A DNA stretch of 55,513 nt from positions 1 through 55,513 of the forward strand of contig JAJRQA010000094.1 in the NCBI GenBank assembly GCA_024280475.1, given 5' to 3'. Positions 18,349 to 27,373 of the stretch are shown in pieces. Made by a program: the position numbers and the translations under genes. The notes beneath the pieces are model-generated. The model made no database searches. It was not told the origin of the DNA and saw only the letters and a list, made by a program, of their open reading frames with translations. The DNA comes from Alphaproteobacteria bacterium. Its GTDB lineage: Bacteria > Pseudomonadota > Alphaproteobacteria > Rhizobiales > JAKIUO01. The number at the start of each line of letters is the position of its first letter. The first letter of the stretch is position 1.

Positions 18349-19433
18349 GCCGGGCAAAAATCATCAGTGCGCCCTTTACACACGCCATCACGAGTGTGCC
18401 GCGCACCATGCTGCTGGTGATGCTGGCGCTGGCTCCAGCCACCATATTCAGCCTTTATCAATTTGGCTGGCCCGCCATCATTTTGTTTTTCATCATTATT
18501 GGTTCAAGCCTGTTGTTTGAGGCATTGTCGCTGCTGATCGCCAGAAAACCGGTGACGCCGTTCTTGCTGGATGGATCGGCGGTGCTGACCGGCTGGCTGG
18601 TGGCGATGGCCTTGCCTCCCTGGGCCCCGTGGTGGATTGGCGTGCTTGGCGGTTTTATCGCCATTGTATTTGGCAAGCATATTTATGGGGGGCTTGGGCA
18701 AAATATTTTCAATCCGGCCATGGTGGCGCGCATTGCGTTGCTGATTTCATTTCCCCTTGAGATGACCTTTTTTATGCAGCCGCAGCCTTTGTTTGCGCAG
18801 CAAAGTCCCAATTGCGCGCAGGCCCTTGATATTATTTTCATGGGCGGCATCAATATAGATGCTTTGACCAGCGCCTCGACCTTGACGCAGATCAAAGTGT
18901 TGCAGTTTGATGGGCAATCAATCGAGGGGGCAACTGGCTTGGTGAGCGACTTGCCAACCGCCATGCTGGGGGTGTTGCCCGGCAGCATGGGGGAGATGTC
19001 AGCGCTTTTGCTGATTGTTGGTGGTGTATTCCTGCTGGCCCTGCGCATTATCAGCTGGCACACGCCGGTGGCGATGTTTGCCAGTATGGCGCTGATTGCC
19101 GGGATTGCCCATTTTTTCAATCCTGCCTATCACCCCGGCTTGCTGACCCATGTGTTTTCGGGTGGGTTTGTGCTTGGCGCTTTTTTCATCGCAACCGACT
19201 ATGTCACCCAGCCAGTGTCCAATACCGGACGGCTGATTTTCGGCGCAGGTGTGGGCGCACTGACCTTTTTCATTCGTGCCTATTCGATTTTTCCTGAAGG
19301 GGTCGGTTTTGCGATATTGTTGATGAACGCCATGACGCCGCTCATCGATCACTATGTCAAACCGCGCATTTTTGGCCGCACCAAAAGCGGCGAGCCGCTT
19401 GCCAGCAAGCAGCGCGAAAGGGGGCGGCAATGA
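18345..19433 (+). CDS. rsxD: Rnf/Rsx complex subunit D
   Basis: A 362-residue polytopic membrane subunit, NqrB/RnfD family, carrying a covalently bound FMN. About nine membrane helices are visible. The segment IEGATGLVSDLPTAM near residue 190 fits the flavinylation site (Thr in GAT), and AFFIATDYVTQPVS is a family-typical motif. It overlaps rsxC by 4 bases (ATGA). The basic C-terminus (RTKSGEPLASKQRERGRQ) is cytoplasmic. Confidence 0.96.
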   Translation: MSRAKIISAPFTHAITSVPRTMLLVMLALAPATIFSLYQFGWPAIILFFIIIGSSLLFEALSLLIARKPVTPFLLDGSAVLTGWLVAMALPPWAPWWIGVLGGFIAIVFGKHIYGGLGQNIFNPAMVARIALLISFPLEMTFFMQPQPLFAQQSPNCAQALDIIFMGGINIDALTSASTLTQIKVLQFDGQSIEGATGLVSDLPTAMLGVLPGSMGEMSALLLIVGGVFLLALRIISWHTPVAMFASMALIAGIAHFFNPAYHPGLLTHVFSGGFVLGAFFIATDYVTQPVSNTGRLIFGAGVGALTFFIRAYSIFPEGVGFAILLMNAMTPLIDHYVKPRIFGRTKSGEPLASKQRERGRQ

Positions 19434-20077
19434 ACTGGGGGAAAAGTAAAAACCCAGTTGTGCATGCCGGGTTGTTAGGGGGCATTGCGCTGGTTGCGGG
19501 CGTTTTTTTGATCTTTGGCAATATGGCAACAAAGCAATCGATCAAGGATCGCCAGCACGAAGATCTGGTGCGCTCGCTAGAGATCGTCATCCCCGATCAG
19601 CTGCATGATAATGATTTGAGCGCCAAGGTCATGCACGTGGAAGATGCGGCAGGTCAATTGCATGAAGTTTATCGAGCACGCAAGGCGAGCAAGGTAACAG
19701 CGATTGCTTTTGCGCGGACCATCCATGGTTATATGTCTATTCATTTGATCATGGGGATAGATGCGAGCGGTGAAGTGCTGGGCGTGCGGGTTTTGTCCCA
19801 TGAAGAAACGCCGGGGCTTGGAGACAAGATCGAGGTCGTGAAAAGTGACTGGATCACCCGTTTTGATGGCCTCTCGCTGCAAAATACGCCGCGCGCCCAC
19901 TGGGGGGTAAAAAAGGATGGCGGTATGTTCGACCAGTTTTCAGGTGCCACGATCACACCGCGCGCCGTTGTCAAAGCGGTACGTGAGGGATTGGAGTTTT
20001 TTAAATTCAAGAGGGCCGAACTTTTGTCGAGCGATAATCGAGCAATCGATAAAGATGTGGGAGGGGCGGGCTCATGA
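19430..20077 (+). CDS. rsxG: Rnf/Rsx complex subunit G
   Basis: A 215-residue periplasmic FMN-carrying subunit anchored by one N-terminal helix (about 12-32). The FMN-binding domain has the SGATIT motif at about 167-172, where the last Thr is the covalent FMN attachment site in homologues. LSHEETPGLGDKI is another family signature. It overlaps rsxD by 4 bases and rsxE by 4 bases, so the operon is translationally linked. Confidence 0.96.
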   Translation: MNWGKSKNPVVHAGLLGGIALVAGVFLIFGNMATKQSIKDRQHEDLVRSLEIVIPDQLHDNDLSAKVMHVEDAAGQLHEVYRARKASKVTAIAFARTIHGYMSIHLIMGIDASGEVLGVRVLSHEETPGLGDKIEVVKSDWITRFDGLSLQNTPRAHWGVKKDGGMFDQFSGATITPRAVVKAVREGLEFFKFKRAELLSSDNRAIDKDVGGAGS

Positions 20078-20784
20078 GCACGGATGCACCAGACTATCGC
20101 ACGATCATTGCGGATGGCCTGTGGAACCGCAATGTTGTGCTGGCGCAATTGCTGGCGCTTTGCCCCTTGATGGCCGTGACAGCCACCGCCACCAACGGTC
20201 TTGGCATGGGCATGGCGACGACCTTTGTGCTGGTGGCGTCGGGTTTTTCGGTTTCCTTGTGGCGTGGTTTTATCACCCCCGAAATCCGTATCCCGGTATT
20301 CGTGCTGATCATCGCTTCGCAGGTCACGCTGGTTGAAATGGGTATGAACGCGTGGCTGCATGAGCTTTACAAGGTGTTAGGCCTGTTTATTCCGCTGATT
20401 GTTACTAATTGCGCCATTTTAGGGCGCGCTGAGGCCTTTGCATCCCGTAATGATGTCATCCCCTCGATGGTGGATGGGTTTTTCATGGGGCTTGGGTTTA
20501 CGGCCGTTCTGGTGGTCATTGGGGGTATCCGCGAAGTATTGGGATCCGGCACCCTGTTTTTCAACGCCTCATTATTGCTGGGGGAGCAGTTTTCATTTTT
20601 GGAAACGGTGGTTTTTGGCGAAGATTATAAAGGCTTCTTGCTACTCATTTTGCCACCCGGCGGATTTATCGTGCTGGGTTTTTTAATCGCGCTCAAAAAT
20701 GTCATTGATGCGGCCCGCGTAAAACGTGCAACTGAGCGGGCATTGGATCATGGGGCGCAGTCAACGCCGGAGCGGGCTGCTTAG
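20074..20784 (+). CDS. rsxE: Rnf/Rsx complex subunit E
   Basis: A 236-residue membrane subunit, paralogous to RsxA. It carries the matching pair of cysteine motifs: LALCPLMAVT near residue 30 and LIVTNCAILGRAEAFA near residue 105. Six helices are visible. The C-terminus (about 215-236) is polar and cytoplasmic. It starts within the rsxG stop and its own stop overlaps the GTG of rnfH by one base. Confidence 0.97.
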   Translation: MSTDAPDYRTIIADGLWNRNVVLAQLLALCPLMAVTATATNGLGMGMATTFVLVASGFSVSLWRGFITPEIRIPVFVLIIASQVTLVEMGMNAWLHELYKVLGLFIPLIVTNCAILGRAEAFASRNDVIPSMVDGFFMGLGFTAVLVVIGGIREVLGSGTLFFNASLLLGEQFSFLETVVFGEDYKGFLLLILPPGGFIVLGFLIALKNVIDAARVKRATERALDHGAQSTPERAA

Positions 20785-21065
20785 TGGCAAAGAGAATAGA
20801 AATTTCGGTAGCTTGTGCCCATCCCGGTGATGGCTTTTGGCAGACCATGTCGGTGGAGGAGGGCACAACCGCCCTTCAGGCGATCCAAAATTCGGGAGTG
20901 CTGGAGCATTTCAAGGAGCTTGAAATAGATCAGCTCAGCATCGGCATTTATGCGGTACCGGCCAAGCTCGATACCATATTGGCGCGAGGGGACCGCGTGG
21001 AAATTTATCGCGAGCTTTTGGTTGATCCAAAAACCGTACCCAGAAAGGCCAAAAAGAAAAAATGA
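20784..21065 (+). CDS. rnfH: RnfH-family protein
   Basis: A 93-residue beta-grasp (ubiquitin-like) protein of the RnfH/UPF0125 family. The start is a GTG overlapping the rsxE stop by one base. Family features are the N-terminal ISVACAHPGDGFWQTMSVEEG, a middle GIYAVPAKLDTILARGDRVEIYR and a basic C-terminus (PRKAKKKK). RnfH is found at the end of rnf operons in some proteobacteria; its exact role in the complex is unresolved. Its presence in the operon supports a true Rnf rather than a repurposed Nqr system. Confidence 0.93.
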   Translation: MAKRIEISVACAHPGDGFWQTMSVEEGTTALQAIQNSGVLEHFKELEIDQLSIGIYAVPAKLDTILARGDRVEIYRELLVDPKTVPRKAKKKK

Positions 21066-21130
21066 GTTTGCTCACTTTGATTGACTCATTCCTCAGGCTT
21101 TTCTATTAAGAGCGCATGCCAGTTGATCCC

Positions 21131-21231
21131 TGCGGGAGAGATCATTGTGTTTGACTTAAAAGACGCTATGGCGCCGAAGGAGCAACCGCCCCAAAAAAAC
21201 GACGGGAAACTCTCAGGCAAACGGACCGCAG
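21131..21231 (+). promoter_or_regulatory. Glycine riboswitch, first aptamer
   Basis: The glycine-aptamer hallmarks appear in order: GCGGGAGAG at 21132, the core GGCGCCGAAGGAGCAA near 21170, then AAACTCTCAGGCAAACGGACCGC at about 21207-21230, split across the P2/P1 return strands. P1 pairs GCGG with CCGC. It lies upstream of gcvT, the usual place for sensing glycine and switching on the cleavage system. The second aptamer follows after a short linker. Confidence 0.93.
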
Positions 21232-21239
21232 GAAGATGG

Positions 21240-21470
21240 CACTCTGGAAAGCAGGTGCAGGGGTAACCCCGCACCTCACCGAAGGGGTAAGTTGGTTTGC
21301 TGGCGAGCAGTCGCTGGATGCGTGTAAAATGCGGAAAAACCGGATCGTAGATCTGGCAAGGGCAAGTGCCCGCCGCGTGTTGCGCGCCCTCGCGGAGGCC
21401 CGCCGATAGGCGGAATGTCCGTGAGCGATATAAACCAATCAAATCTCTCAGGTTCCGTGACAGAGGGGGT
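21240..21470 (+). promoter_or_regulatory. Glycine riboswitch, second aptamer with a very long P3 arm
   Basis: CACTCTGGAAAG opens this aptamer, followed by a strong hairpin (GGTGCAGGGGTAACCCCGCACC in parts) and the core CACCGAAGGGG near 21278. The return strand AAATCTCTCAGGT and the closing GACAGAGGGGG lie at 21441-21469. P3 can be drawn from GTTGGTTT (21291-21298) with AAACCAAT (21432-21439). That leaves 133 bases inside the arm, with further GC-rich hairpins such as CCGCC-GATA-GGCGG. Tandem arrangement with the first aptamer is standard; the arm length looks unusual. Confidence 0.85.
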
Positions 21471-21539
21471 GTGTGTCTTTGCCATAGTCTGGCACAGATC
21501 ACGCTCGCATTGAGGTCTCGGAACGAGGGAGAATGGTAT

Positions 21540-22706
21540 ATGTCGGATCAACAGGGGGATACTCCCCTAAAGCGCACGCCGCTATACGATTTTCACAATA
21601 AACTTAATGCCAAAATGGTGCCGTTTGCAGGCTATGAAATGCCGGTGCAATATCCGCTTGGGGTACTCAAAGAGCATCTGCATGTGCGTGAAAAAGCTGG
21701 GTTGTTCGACGTCTCTCATATGGGACAGGCCTTTTTGATCCCCGCCGATGGCGAGTTTAAAACCGCGGCACACGCACTTGAAACGTTGGCACCCGGTAAT
21801 TTTGCCATTTTAAAGCCCGGACGTCAGCGCTATTCGCAGCTGCTTAACGATGATGGCGGTGTGCTGGATGATCTGATGGTCACTCGGCTTGGCATGGAGG
21901 GGCATGAGCACTGGGTCTATGTGGTGGTCAATGCCGCTTGCAAGACCCGTGATTTTGCCCTCATCGAAAAAAGCATGCCGGGCAATGTGGAAATGAAAAT
22001 TCTCGATGATATGGCGCTTATTGCCTTGCAGGGTCCAAAGGCCGTGGATGTGCTGGCAGGGTTCGCGCCACAAGTCGCTGAGATGGCGTTTATGAGTTCT
22101 CTTGATCTGCCGGTGAGTGTCGATGGCAATGAGATGTGGATGCATGTTTCGCGCTCTGGATATACGGGCGAAGATGGCTTCGAACTGGCGATTAAATCAA
22201 AAGATGTCGAAACATTCTGGCGTGCGCTTGAAGCTCACCGCGATGTGGAAGCCATCGGCCTTGGCGCACGCGATAGCCTGCGCCTTGAAGCGGGGCTTTG
22301 TCTTTATGGTCACGATATTGACGAGACCACCACGCCCATTGAAGCCAATCTCACCTGGTCCATCGGCAAGCGTCGCCGTGAAAATGGTGGTTTTCCCGGT
22401 GCTGACAAAATTCTTGCACAGCTCAAAGATGGTCCAGCCAGAAAACTGGTGGGCATCAGGCCAGATGGCCGAGCCCCCGCCCGCGAGGGCACAAAGGTTT
22501 TTAGCGTCCAAGGCGAGGAAATCGGCATTGTGACCAGTGGTGGCTATGGGCCATCGGTGGGTGGGCCGGTGGCTATGGGCTATGTGAGGGCCGAACATAG
22601 TGCGGCGGGCACAGCTCTTGAACTTGAAGTGCGGGGCAAACGTCTGCCAGCCCTCGTTCAGCCCTTGCCGTTTGTCGCACATAATTTTTATCGCAAAAAG
22701 AAATAG
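21540..22706 (+). CDS. gcvT: Glycine cleavage system T-protein, aminomethyltransferase
   Basis: A 388-residue enzyme that takes the aminomethyl group from lipoyl GcvH and makes methylene-tetrahydrofolate plus ammonia. The start at 21540 (MSDQQGDTPLKRTPLYDFH) follows a GAGGGAG site; the longer open frame would run back into the riboswitch. Family motifs: LFDVSHMGQ near 55, SRSGYTGEDGFEL near 200 and GLGARDSLRLEAGLCLYGHD near 240. It is the first gene of the riboswitch-controlled gcvT-H-PA-PB operon. Confidence 0.97.
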   Translation: MSDQQGDTPLKRTPLYDFHNKLNAKMVPFAGYEMPVQYPLGVLKEHLHVREKAGLFDVSHMGQAFLIPADGEFKTAAHALETLAPGNFAILKPGRQRYSQLLNDDGGVLDDLMVTRLGMEGHEHWVYVVVNAACKTRDFALIEKSMPGNVEMKILDDMALIALQGPKAVDVLAGFAPQVAEMAFMSSLDLPVSVDGNEMWMHVSRSGYTGEDGFELAIKSKDVETFWRALEAHRDVEAIGLGARDSLRLEAGLCLYGHDIDETTTPIEANLTWSIGKRRRENGGFPGADKILAQLKDGPARKLVGIRPDGRAPAREGTKVFSVQGEEIGIVTSGGYGPSVGGPVAMGYVRAEHSAAGTALELEVRGKRLPALVQPLPFVAHNFYRKKK

Positions 22707-22734
22707 ATCTAACGAACAGATGAGGAGGCATTTG

Positions 22735-23112
22735 ATGTCGAAAACCTATTACACAAAAGAACACGAATGGATCATGGTCGAAGACGGGGTGGGCACCATC
22801 GGCATTACGGATCATGCTCAGGAACAGCTCGGCGATATTGTGTTTGTTGAACTGCCGGATCCTGGCCTTGAAGTCGAGCAGGGCGATGAAGCCTGCGTGG
22901 TGGAAAGCGTCAAGGCAGCCAGTGAAGTTTATGCCCCTATCAGTGGCGAAGTGGTTGAGGCCAATGAGGCGCTTGGCGACAACGCTGCTTTGGTCAATGA
23001 AAGCGCCGAAGCCGACGCCTGGTTCATCAAGATCAAATTGTCCAACACTGACGAGCTGGAAGAATTGATGGACAAAGCGGCTTATGCCGAATTTGTTGAA
23101 AGTGAGAGCTAA
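22735..23112 (+). CDS. gcvH: Glycine cleavage system H-protein
   Basis: A 125-residue lipoyl carrier that shuttles the aminomethyl group between P- and T-proteins. The lipoylated lysine is Lys60 in [14 protein letters not shown]. The start at 22735 ([12 protein letters not shown]) has GAGGAGG directly upstream. Its stop overlaps the gcvPA ATG. Length and sequence are typical. Confidence 0.98.
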   Translation: MSKTYYTKEHEWIMVEDGVGTIGITDHAQEQLGDIVFVELPDPGLEVEQGDEACVVESVKAASEVYAPISGEVVEANEALGDNAALVNESAEADAWFIKIKLSNTDELEELMDKAAYAEFVESES

Positions 23113-24458
23113 TGCGTTACCTGCCTTTGTCGCGCGATGATCGGCGCGAAATGCTGGCGAAAGTCGGTGTTGATCATGTCGATGCCTTGTTCGCAGATGT
23201 GCCAAAAGACAAGCTGTTGGACAAACTGCCTGATCTGCCATTGGCGGCCAGTGAAATCGAGGTAGAACGCCAATTGTCGCAAATGGCGGCGCGCAACCTG
23301 TCTGCCGGTCAGGCCAAAGGCTTTTTTGTCGGGGCGGGGGCTTATCGTCACCATGTGCCCGCTACCGTTGATCATCTTATTCAGCGCTCTGAGTTTTTGA
23401 CCGCCTATACGCCTTATCAGCCAGAAATTTCGCAAGGCACCTTGCAGGTCCTGTTCGAGTTCCAGACACAGATTTGCATGCTCACAGATATGGATGTCGC
23501 CAACGCTTCCATGTATGACGGCTCCACGGCGACAGCTGAAGCCGTGTTAATGGCACGCCGCGTGACCCGGTGCAAAAAGGCAATCCTGTCGGGCGGTTTG
23601 CATCCGCAATATCGCGCAGTTGTCGAGAATATGGAGCGTTTTTCGGGGGGTGATCTGGTTCAGATGGCTCCAGCGATTGCTAAATCCGAAGATTTGATTG
23701 ATCAGATCGACGACGAAACGGCCTGCGTGGTTGTACAATATCCAGATTTTTTTGGTCAGATCAGCGATTATAGCGCACTGGCTGAGGCGGCCCATGCCAA
23801 AAAGGCTTTGCTGATTATTGTAGTTACCGAAATTGTATCGCTGGGCGCGATCAAATCGCCGGGGTCCATGGGCGCAGATATTGTTGTAGCCGAGGGGCAG
23901 TCTTTGGGCTGCGGGCTTGATTTTGGTGGTCCTTATGTGGGTTTGTTTGCAACACGCCAAAAATATATCCGCCAGATGCCGGGTCGCCTTTGCGGAAAAA
24001 CCGTCGATGTCGACGGGCAGCAAGGTTTTGTGTTGACCCTGTCGACCAGAGAGCAACATATCAGACGCGAAAAAGCGACGAGTAACATCTGCACCAATTC
24101 GGGGCTGATGGCGTTGGCTTTTTCTATTCACTTGACCTTGCTTGGCGAAAAAGGTTTGCGTCAGCTGGCCATGATCAATCATGCCAATGCCGTGCAATTG
24201 GCCAATGAGCTTGGCAAGATAGAGGGTGTCGAAGTGCTCAATGACGCCTTCTTTAACGAATTCACCATCCGCGTTCCTGGCAGCGCCCATGATCTTGTTG
24301 AGGCGCTGGCTGCCAAACAAATTTTGGCCGGTGTGCCGGTGTCGCGATTACATCCTGATGGCACGCTTGATGACTTGTTGCTCATCGCAGTTACCGAGAT
24401 GAACAGTGCAGATCAGCTCATGACCCTTGCAGCGATGATCGAGGGAGAAATCAAATGA
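23112..24458 (+). CDS. gcvPA: Glycine dehydrogenase (decarboxylating) subunit 1
   Basis: The N-terminal half of the P-protein as a separate 448-residue chain. It starts [20 protein letters not shown] and has the family motifs [34 protein letters not shown] and [15 protein letters not shown]. It does not carry the PLP lysine; it pairs with GcvPB to form the active glycine decarboxylase. Many alphaproteobacteria have one fused GcvP, others the split form seen here. It overlaps gcvH by one base and gcvPB by four. Confidence 0.96.
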   Translation: MRYLPLSRDDRREMLAKVGVDHVDALFADVPKDKLLDKLPDLPLAASEIEVERQLSQMAARNLSAGQAKGFFVGAGAYRHHVPATVDHLIQRSEFLTAYTPYQPEISQGTLQVLFEFQTQICMLTDMDVANASMYDGSTATAEAVLMARRVTRCKKAILSGGLHPQYRAVVENMERFSGGDLVQMAPAIAKSEDLIDQIDDETACVVVQYPDFFGQISDYSALAEAAHAKKALLIIVVTEIVSLGAIKSPGSMGADIVVAEGQSLGCGLDFGGPYVGLFATRQKYIRQMPGRLCGKTVDVDGQQGFVLTLSTREQHIRREKATSNICTNSGLMALAFSIHLTLLGEKGLRQLAMINHANAVQLANELGKIEGVEVLNDAFFNEFTIRVPGSAHDLVEALAAKQILAGVPVSRLHPDGTLDDLLLIAVTEMNSADQLMTLAAMIEGEIK

Positions 24459-26026
24459 GCATGAACAAGCAAGGGCGCAAGACGGATATCAAACAACCCA
24501 CCAGCGATCGAGATGATGCCAAGACCCATTCGGGTAATCGGGCCCTGCAAATTGAAGAACCTATTTTGTTTGATCTGGGCGATACGCAGACTACGGGGGT
24601 TGATTTTGCGGAGCTGGCACCGTTCGAGCATCGCCTTAACGGTATGGAGCGCCTCGATGACTTCGGGCTGGCTGGTCTGTCAGAGCCTGAAACCATGCGC
24701 CATTATGTACGCCTGTCGCAAAAGAATTACAGCATTGATACCGGCATTTATCCGCTTGGTTCTTGCACCATGAAACATAATCCGCGCCTCAATGAAAAAA
24801 TTGCCCGCCTGCCGGGTTTCATGGATATTCATCCGTTGCAACCGCAATCAACTGTACCTGGTGCCATCGACCTGATGAGCGAACTGGCGCATTGGCTGAT
24901 GGAGCTGACCGGTATGAAAGCGATTGCGCTTTCTCCCAAGGCTGGCGCGCATGGCGAGCTGTGCGGCATGATGGCGATTAAAGCAGCTCATGAAGCCAAG
25001 GGATCGACCAAAAATGTCGTACTTGTGCCCGACAGTGCCCATGGCACCAATCCCGCAACGGCGGCACTGATCGGCTATAAAATTCGCTCGGTACCAGCGC
25101 AAGAAGATGGCACGGTTACGGTCGCCTCGGTCAAAGAGGCGCTTGATGATGATGTCGCCGCCATCATGCTCACCAACCCAAATACTGGCGGCGTGTTCGA
25201 GCGCGAGATCGTCGAGATCGCCAAGCTGATCCATGAAGCTGGCGCTTATTTTTATTGCGACGGTGCCAATTTTACGGCGATTGCTGGCAAGGTGAAGCCG
25301 GGAGACCTTGGCGTCGATGCCATGCATTTCAATTTGCATAAAACCTTCTCGACGCCGCACGGCGGTGGGGGGCCAGGTTCCGGGCCAGTGGTGCTGTCAA
25401 AGCGCCTTGCGCCCTTTGCACCATTGCCTTTCCTCGCAAAAGAGGGGGAGAGTATCCGTTTGGTGGAAAATGCCAGCGATCATGCCGGTGAGGCCAGCCC
25501 GTTTGGGCGCATGACCGCTTTTCACGGACAGTTTGGCATGTATACGCGGGCCCTTACCTATATGATGAGCCATGGTTCTGATGGCTTGAAGCAAGCCTCT
25601 GAAGATGCGGTCTTGAATGCCAACTATCTGCGCGCCTCGCTGTCTGATTATATGTCACTGGCATTTGGTGAAGATCATATCTGCATGCATGAAGTGCTGT
25701 TCGATGATGCGTTTTTGAAAGATACCGACGTCACTACGCTGGATTTTGCCAAGGCGATGATTGACGAGGGATTTCATCCAATGACGGTCTATTTCCCATT
25801 GATTGTACATGGGGCGATGCTGGTTGAGCCAACGGAAAGCGAAAGTAAAGCCTCATTGGATCAGTTTATTGAGGTGATGATTGCGCTAGCCAAACGGGCT
25901 AAACAGGGCGACGCAGAGCCATTTTTAAACGCCCCTCGCTTTACGCCAAGGCGCCGACTGGACGAGACCGGGGCCGCTCGCAAACCGATATTGCGCTGGT
26001 CACCAGATGATGAAACGCTTACGTAG
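24455..26026 (+). CDS. gcvPB: Glycine dehydrogenase (decarboxylating) subunit 2
   Basis: The PLP-bearing half of split glycine decarboxylase, 523 residues. The Schiff-base lysine is Lys296 in [20 protein letters not shown]. Other motifs: [13 protein letters not shown] near 103 and [13 protein letters not shown] near 193. It starts inside the gcvPA stop (ATGA). The first ~35 residues are a polar extension beyond the usual N-terminus. It ends the gcv operon; no clear terminator was seen in the next 140 bases. Confidence 0.96.
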   Translation: MSMNKQGRKTDIKQPTSDRDDAKTHSGNRALQIEEPILFDLGDTQTTGVDFAELAPFEHRLNGMERLDDFGLAGLSEPETMRHYVRLSQKNYSIDTGIYPLGSCTMKHNPRLNEKIARLPGFMDIHPLQPQSTVPGAIDLMSELAHWLMELTGMKAIALSPKAGAHGELCGMMAIKAAHEAKGSTKNVVLVPDSAHGTNPATAALIGYKIRSVPAQEDGTVTVASVKEALDDDVAAIMLTNPNTGGVFEREIVEIAKLIHEAGAYFYCDGANFTAIAGKVKPGDLGVDAMHFNLHKTFSTPHGGGGPGSGPVVLSKRLAPFAPLPFLAKEGESIRLVENASDHAGEASPFGRMTAFHGQFGMYTRALTYMMSHGSDGLKQASEDAVLNANYLRASLSDYMSLAFGEDHICMHEVLFDDAFLKDTDVTTLDFAKAMIDEGFHPMTVYFPLIVHGAMLVEPTESESKASLDQFIEVMIALAKRAKQGDAEPFLNAPRFTPRRRLDETGAARKPILRWSPDDETLT

Positions 26027-26169
26027 CAATAGATCAACTTGAAACAGTTGCTTGAACCTTGCTCAACAAAGCCGTAAGCTAAATCAAGCACGCGCCTTTA
26101 AAAAAGATGAGGAGGCGTAGCCTATGTATGGGGGAGTACGATTAATATTTAGAGAGAGGGTTATAATAA

Positions 26170-26751
26170 ATGTTTTACAAATTGATGGGGCTAGCCACTG
26201 CCGCAGGAATGGCTTTGAGCCTTGGCATATTACCCGCAAATGCCCAAAAAACCGAAAAAATGGCCAAGCCTTTGGAGCGTCAGTGTAAAGCCAAGGCAGT
26301 TTCGCGTACTGGTGGTCGCTCCAGATTCAAGATCACGGCTCGTAAAAAAGCCCGCGATGCCTGGCGCCAGAAAATTCGCCAAAGAGAAGGCAAGCAATGG
26401 GCTTCATGGCTGTTTTCCAAAGATGCAAAGTATAACTGCTTTAAGGAGAAGGGGCGCAATCGTTGCACCGTGATCGCCACGCCGTGCAAACTAACCGCCG
26501 TATTAAGTGGGCCGGGCAAGGTTTGCTCTTTCTACAAGATCGCTGGAACGGGTAAACCCGCCAAGCTCAAAGAATGGGCAAAGCATAAAGCCCGTAAGGT
26601 CTGGGCGGCGAGAGTCCGTGACTTCTATGGCACCAAAATGGATACTTGGTTGTTGTCCAACAGCAAGGACACCAAATGCACGGATCATGCAGATGGTACG
26701 CATACCTGCACCGTGACTTCGCAACCTTGCCGGTTCCGTGTCTTGAACTAG
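26170..26751 (+). CDS. Secreted cationic protein with two tandem four-cysteine modules
   Basis: A 193-residue Lys/Arg-rich protein with a Sec signal peptide (cleavage after ANA at about 25). The mature part is two copies of an 80-residue module. Cysteines fall at 39, 90, 99, 106 and at 119, 170, 180, 187, so the first gap is 51 in both. Each copy holds a helix with a Trp-rich face (ARDAWRQKIRQREG and ARKVWAARVRDFYG), then W, and ends C-T-V-x-x-x-P-C. Short secreted proteins with this A-W-C-CT-PC pattern occur in alphaproteobacteria as hypothetical proteins, as I recall. Function unknown. A strong terminator follows, so it is a single-gene unit. Confidence 0.85.
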   Translation: MFYKLMGLATAAGMALSLGILPANAQKTEKMAKPLERQCKAKAVSRTGGRSRFKITARKKARDAWRQKIRQREGKQWASWLFSKDAKYNCFKEKGRNRCTVIATPCKLTAVLSGPGKVCSFYKIAGTGKPAKLKEWAKHKARKVWAARVRDFYGTKMDTWLLSNSKDTKCTDHADGTHTCTVTSQPCRFRVLN

Positions 26752-26776
26752 GTCTCGCGAAAATAACAATAAAAGG

Positions 26777-26810
26777 CCGGGCTTTGAGTATCTCAAAGCC
26801 CGGTTTTTTT
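26777..26810 (+). terminator. Rho-independent terminator after the four-cysteine protein
   Basis: A 12-bp perfect stem (CCGGGCTTTGAG / CTCAAAGCCCGG) with a TAT loop, followed by seven T. It ends the transcript of the secreted cationic protein 26 bases after its stop. Confidence 0.93.
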
Positions 26811-26985
26811 GTGCGGATAGCAATACAAAAGGCAGTCAAAACACTGGATTTCAGTGTTTCAACCGCCGATCTACGCAATACTCTTTAAGTGAATGGGTCA
26901 TAACGCGACCACTGATAAAAACTACTCAACTCAACGAAACAGATTGTTTAACGCAATACAAAATCAACAACTCATACGCTTTTGT

Positions 26986-27201
26986 TTAATTGGGATGCCT
27001 TGTGGGAGTGCACATGGCCAGTGCGATGATCATCTCGGCCTTGTCCCAATCGGCGGGATCCGTATCAAGTTTAAAAAGACCATACGCGCGCACGGCGTCG
27101 GTTGGGGTCCCACCACGACGGTCTATTGCCGTGCAGTAATTGTGGGCGCGACCAACAGCTTCCGTCCATTGTGCGGGGTTGACCTGGTTCTCAATATTCA
27201 T
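26986..27201 (-). CDS. Small hypothetical protein, 71 residues
   Basis: Begins MNIENQVNPAQWTEAVG, with a GGAAGG ribosome site 9-10 bases upstream; a longer frame to 27252 adds 17 residues with no ribosome site. No signal peptide or membrane segment. The product is neutral to acidic, with one Cys near residue 23 and another near the end, and three Trp/Tyr-containing helices (VGRAHNYCTAIDRRGG, DAVRAYGLFKLD). I do not recognise a family. It sits alone between the four-cysteine protein and the DsbB-like gene. Confidence 0.5.
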   Translation of the reverse strand: MNIENQVNPAQWTEAVGRAHNYCTAIDRRGGTPTDAVRAYGLFKLDTDPADWDKAEMIIALAMCTPTRHPN

Positions 27202-27373
27202 AGCGGTTTTTCCTTCCAGATGCTGTTTTGTTATCGAAAGTGTCGATAACATCTCGTTGCCTGAGACGAGTTAGTCAGCCAGGAATGGTGAAAATGGGCG
27301 CGAATTGTGATTTGATTGTGGTTGTCCACGGGCTGCCAGATAGGCGCCCCGCTTATCAACAGGCACTGATTAA

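Noticed and set aside
23547-24320. 257-codon frame opposite gcvPA
   Set aside because: Lies wholly inside gcvPA and looks like an antisense shadow.
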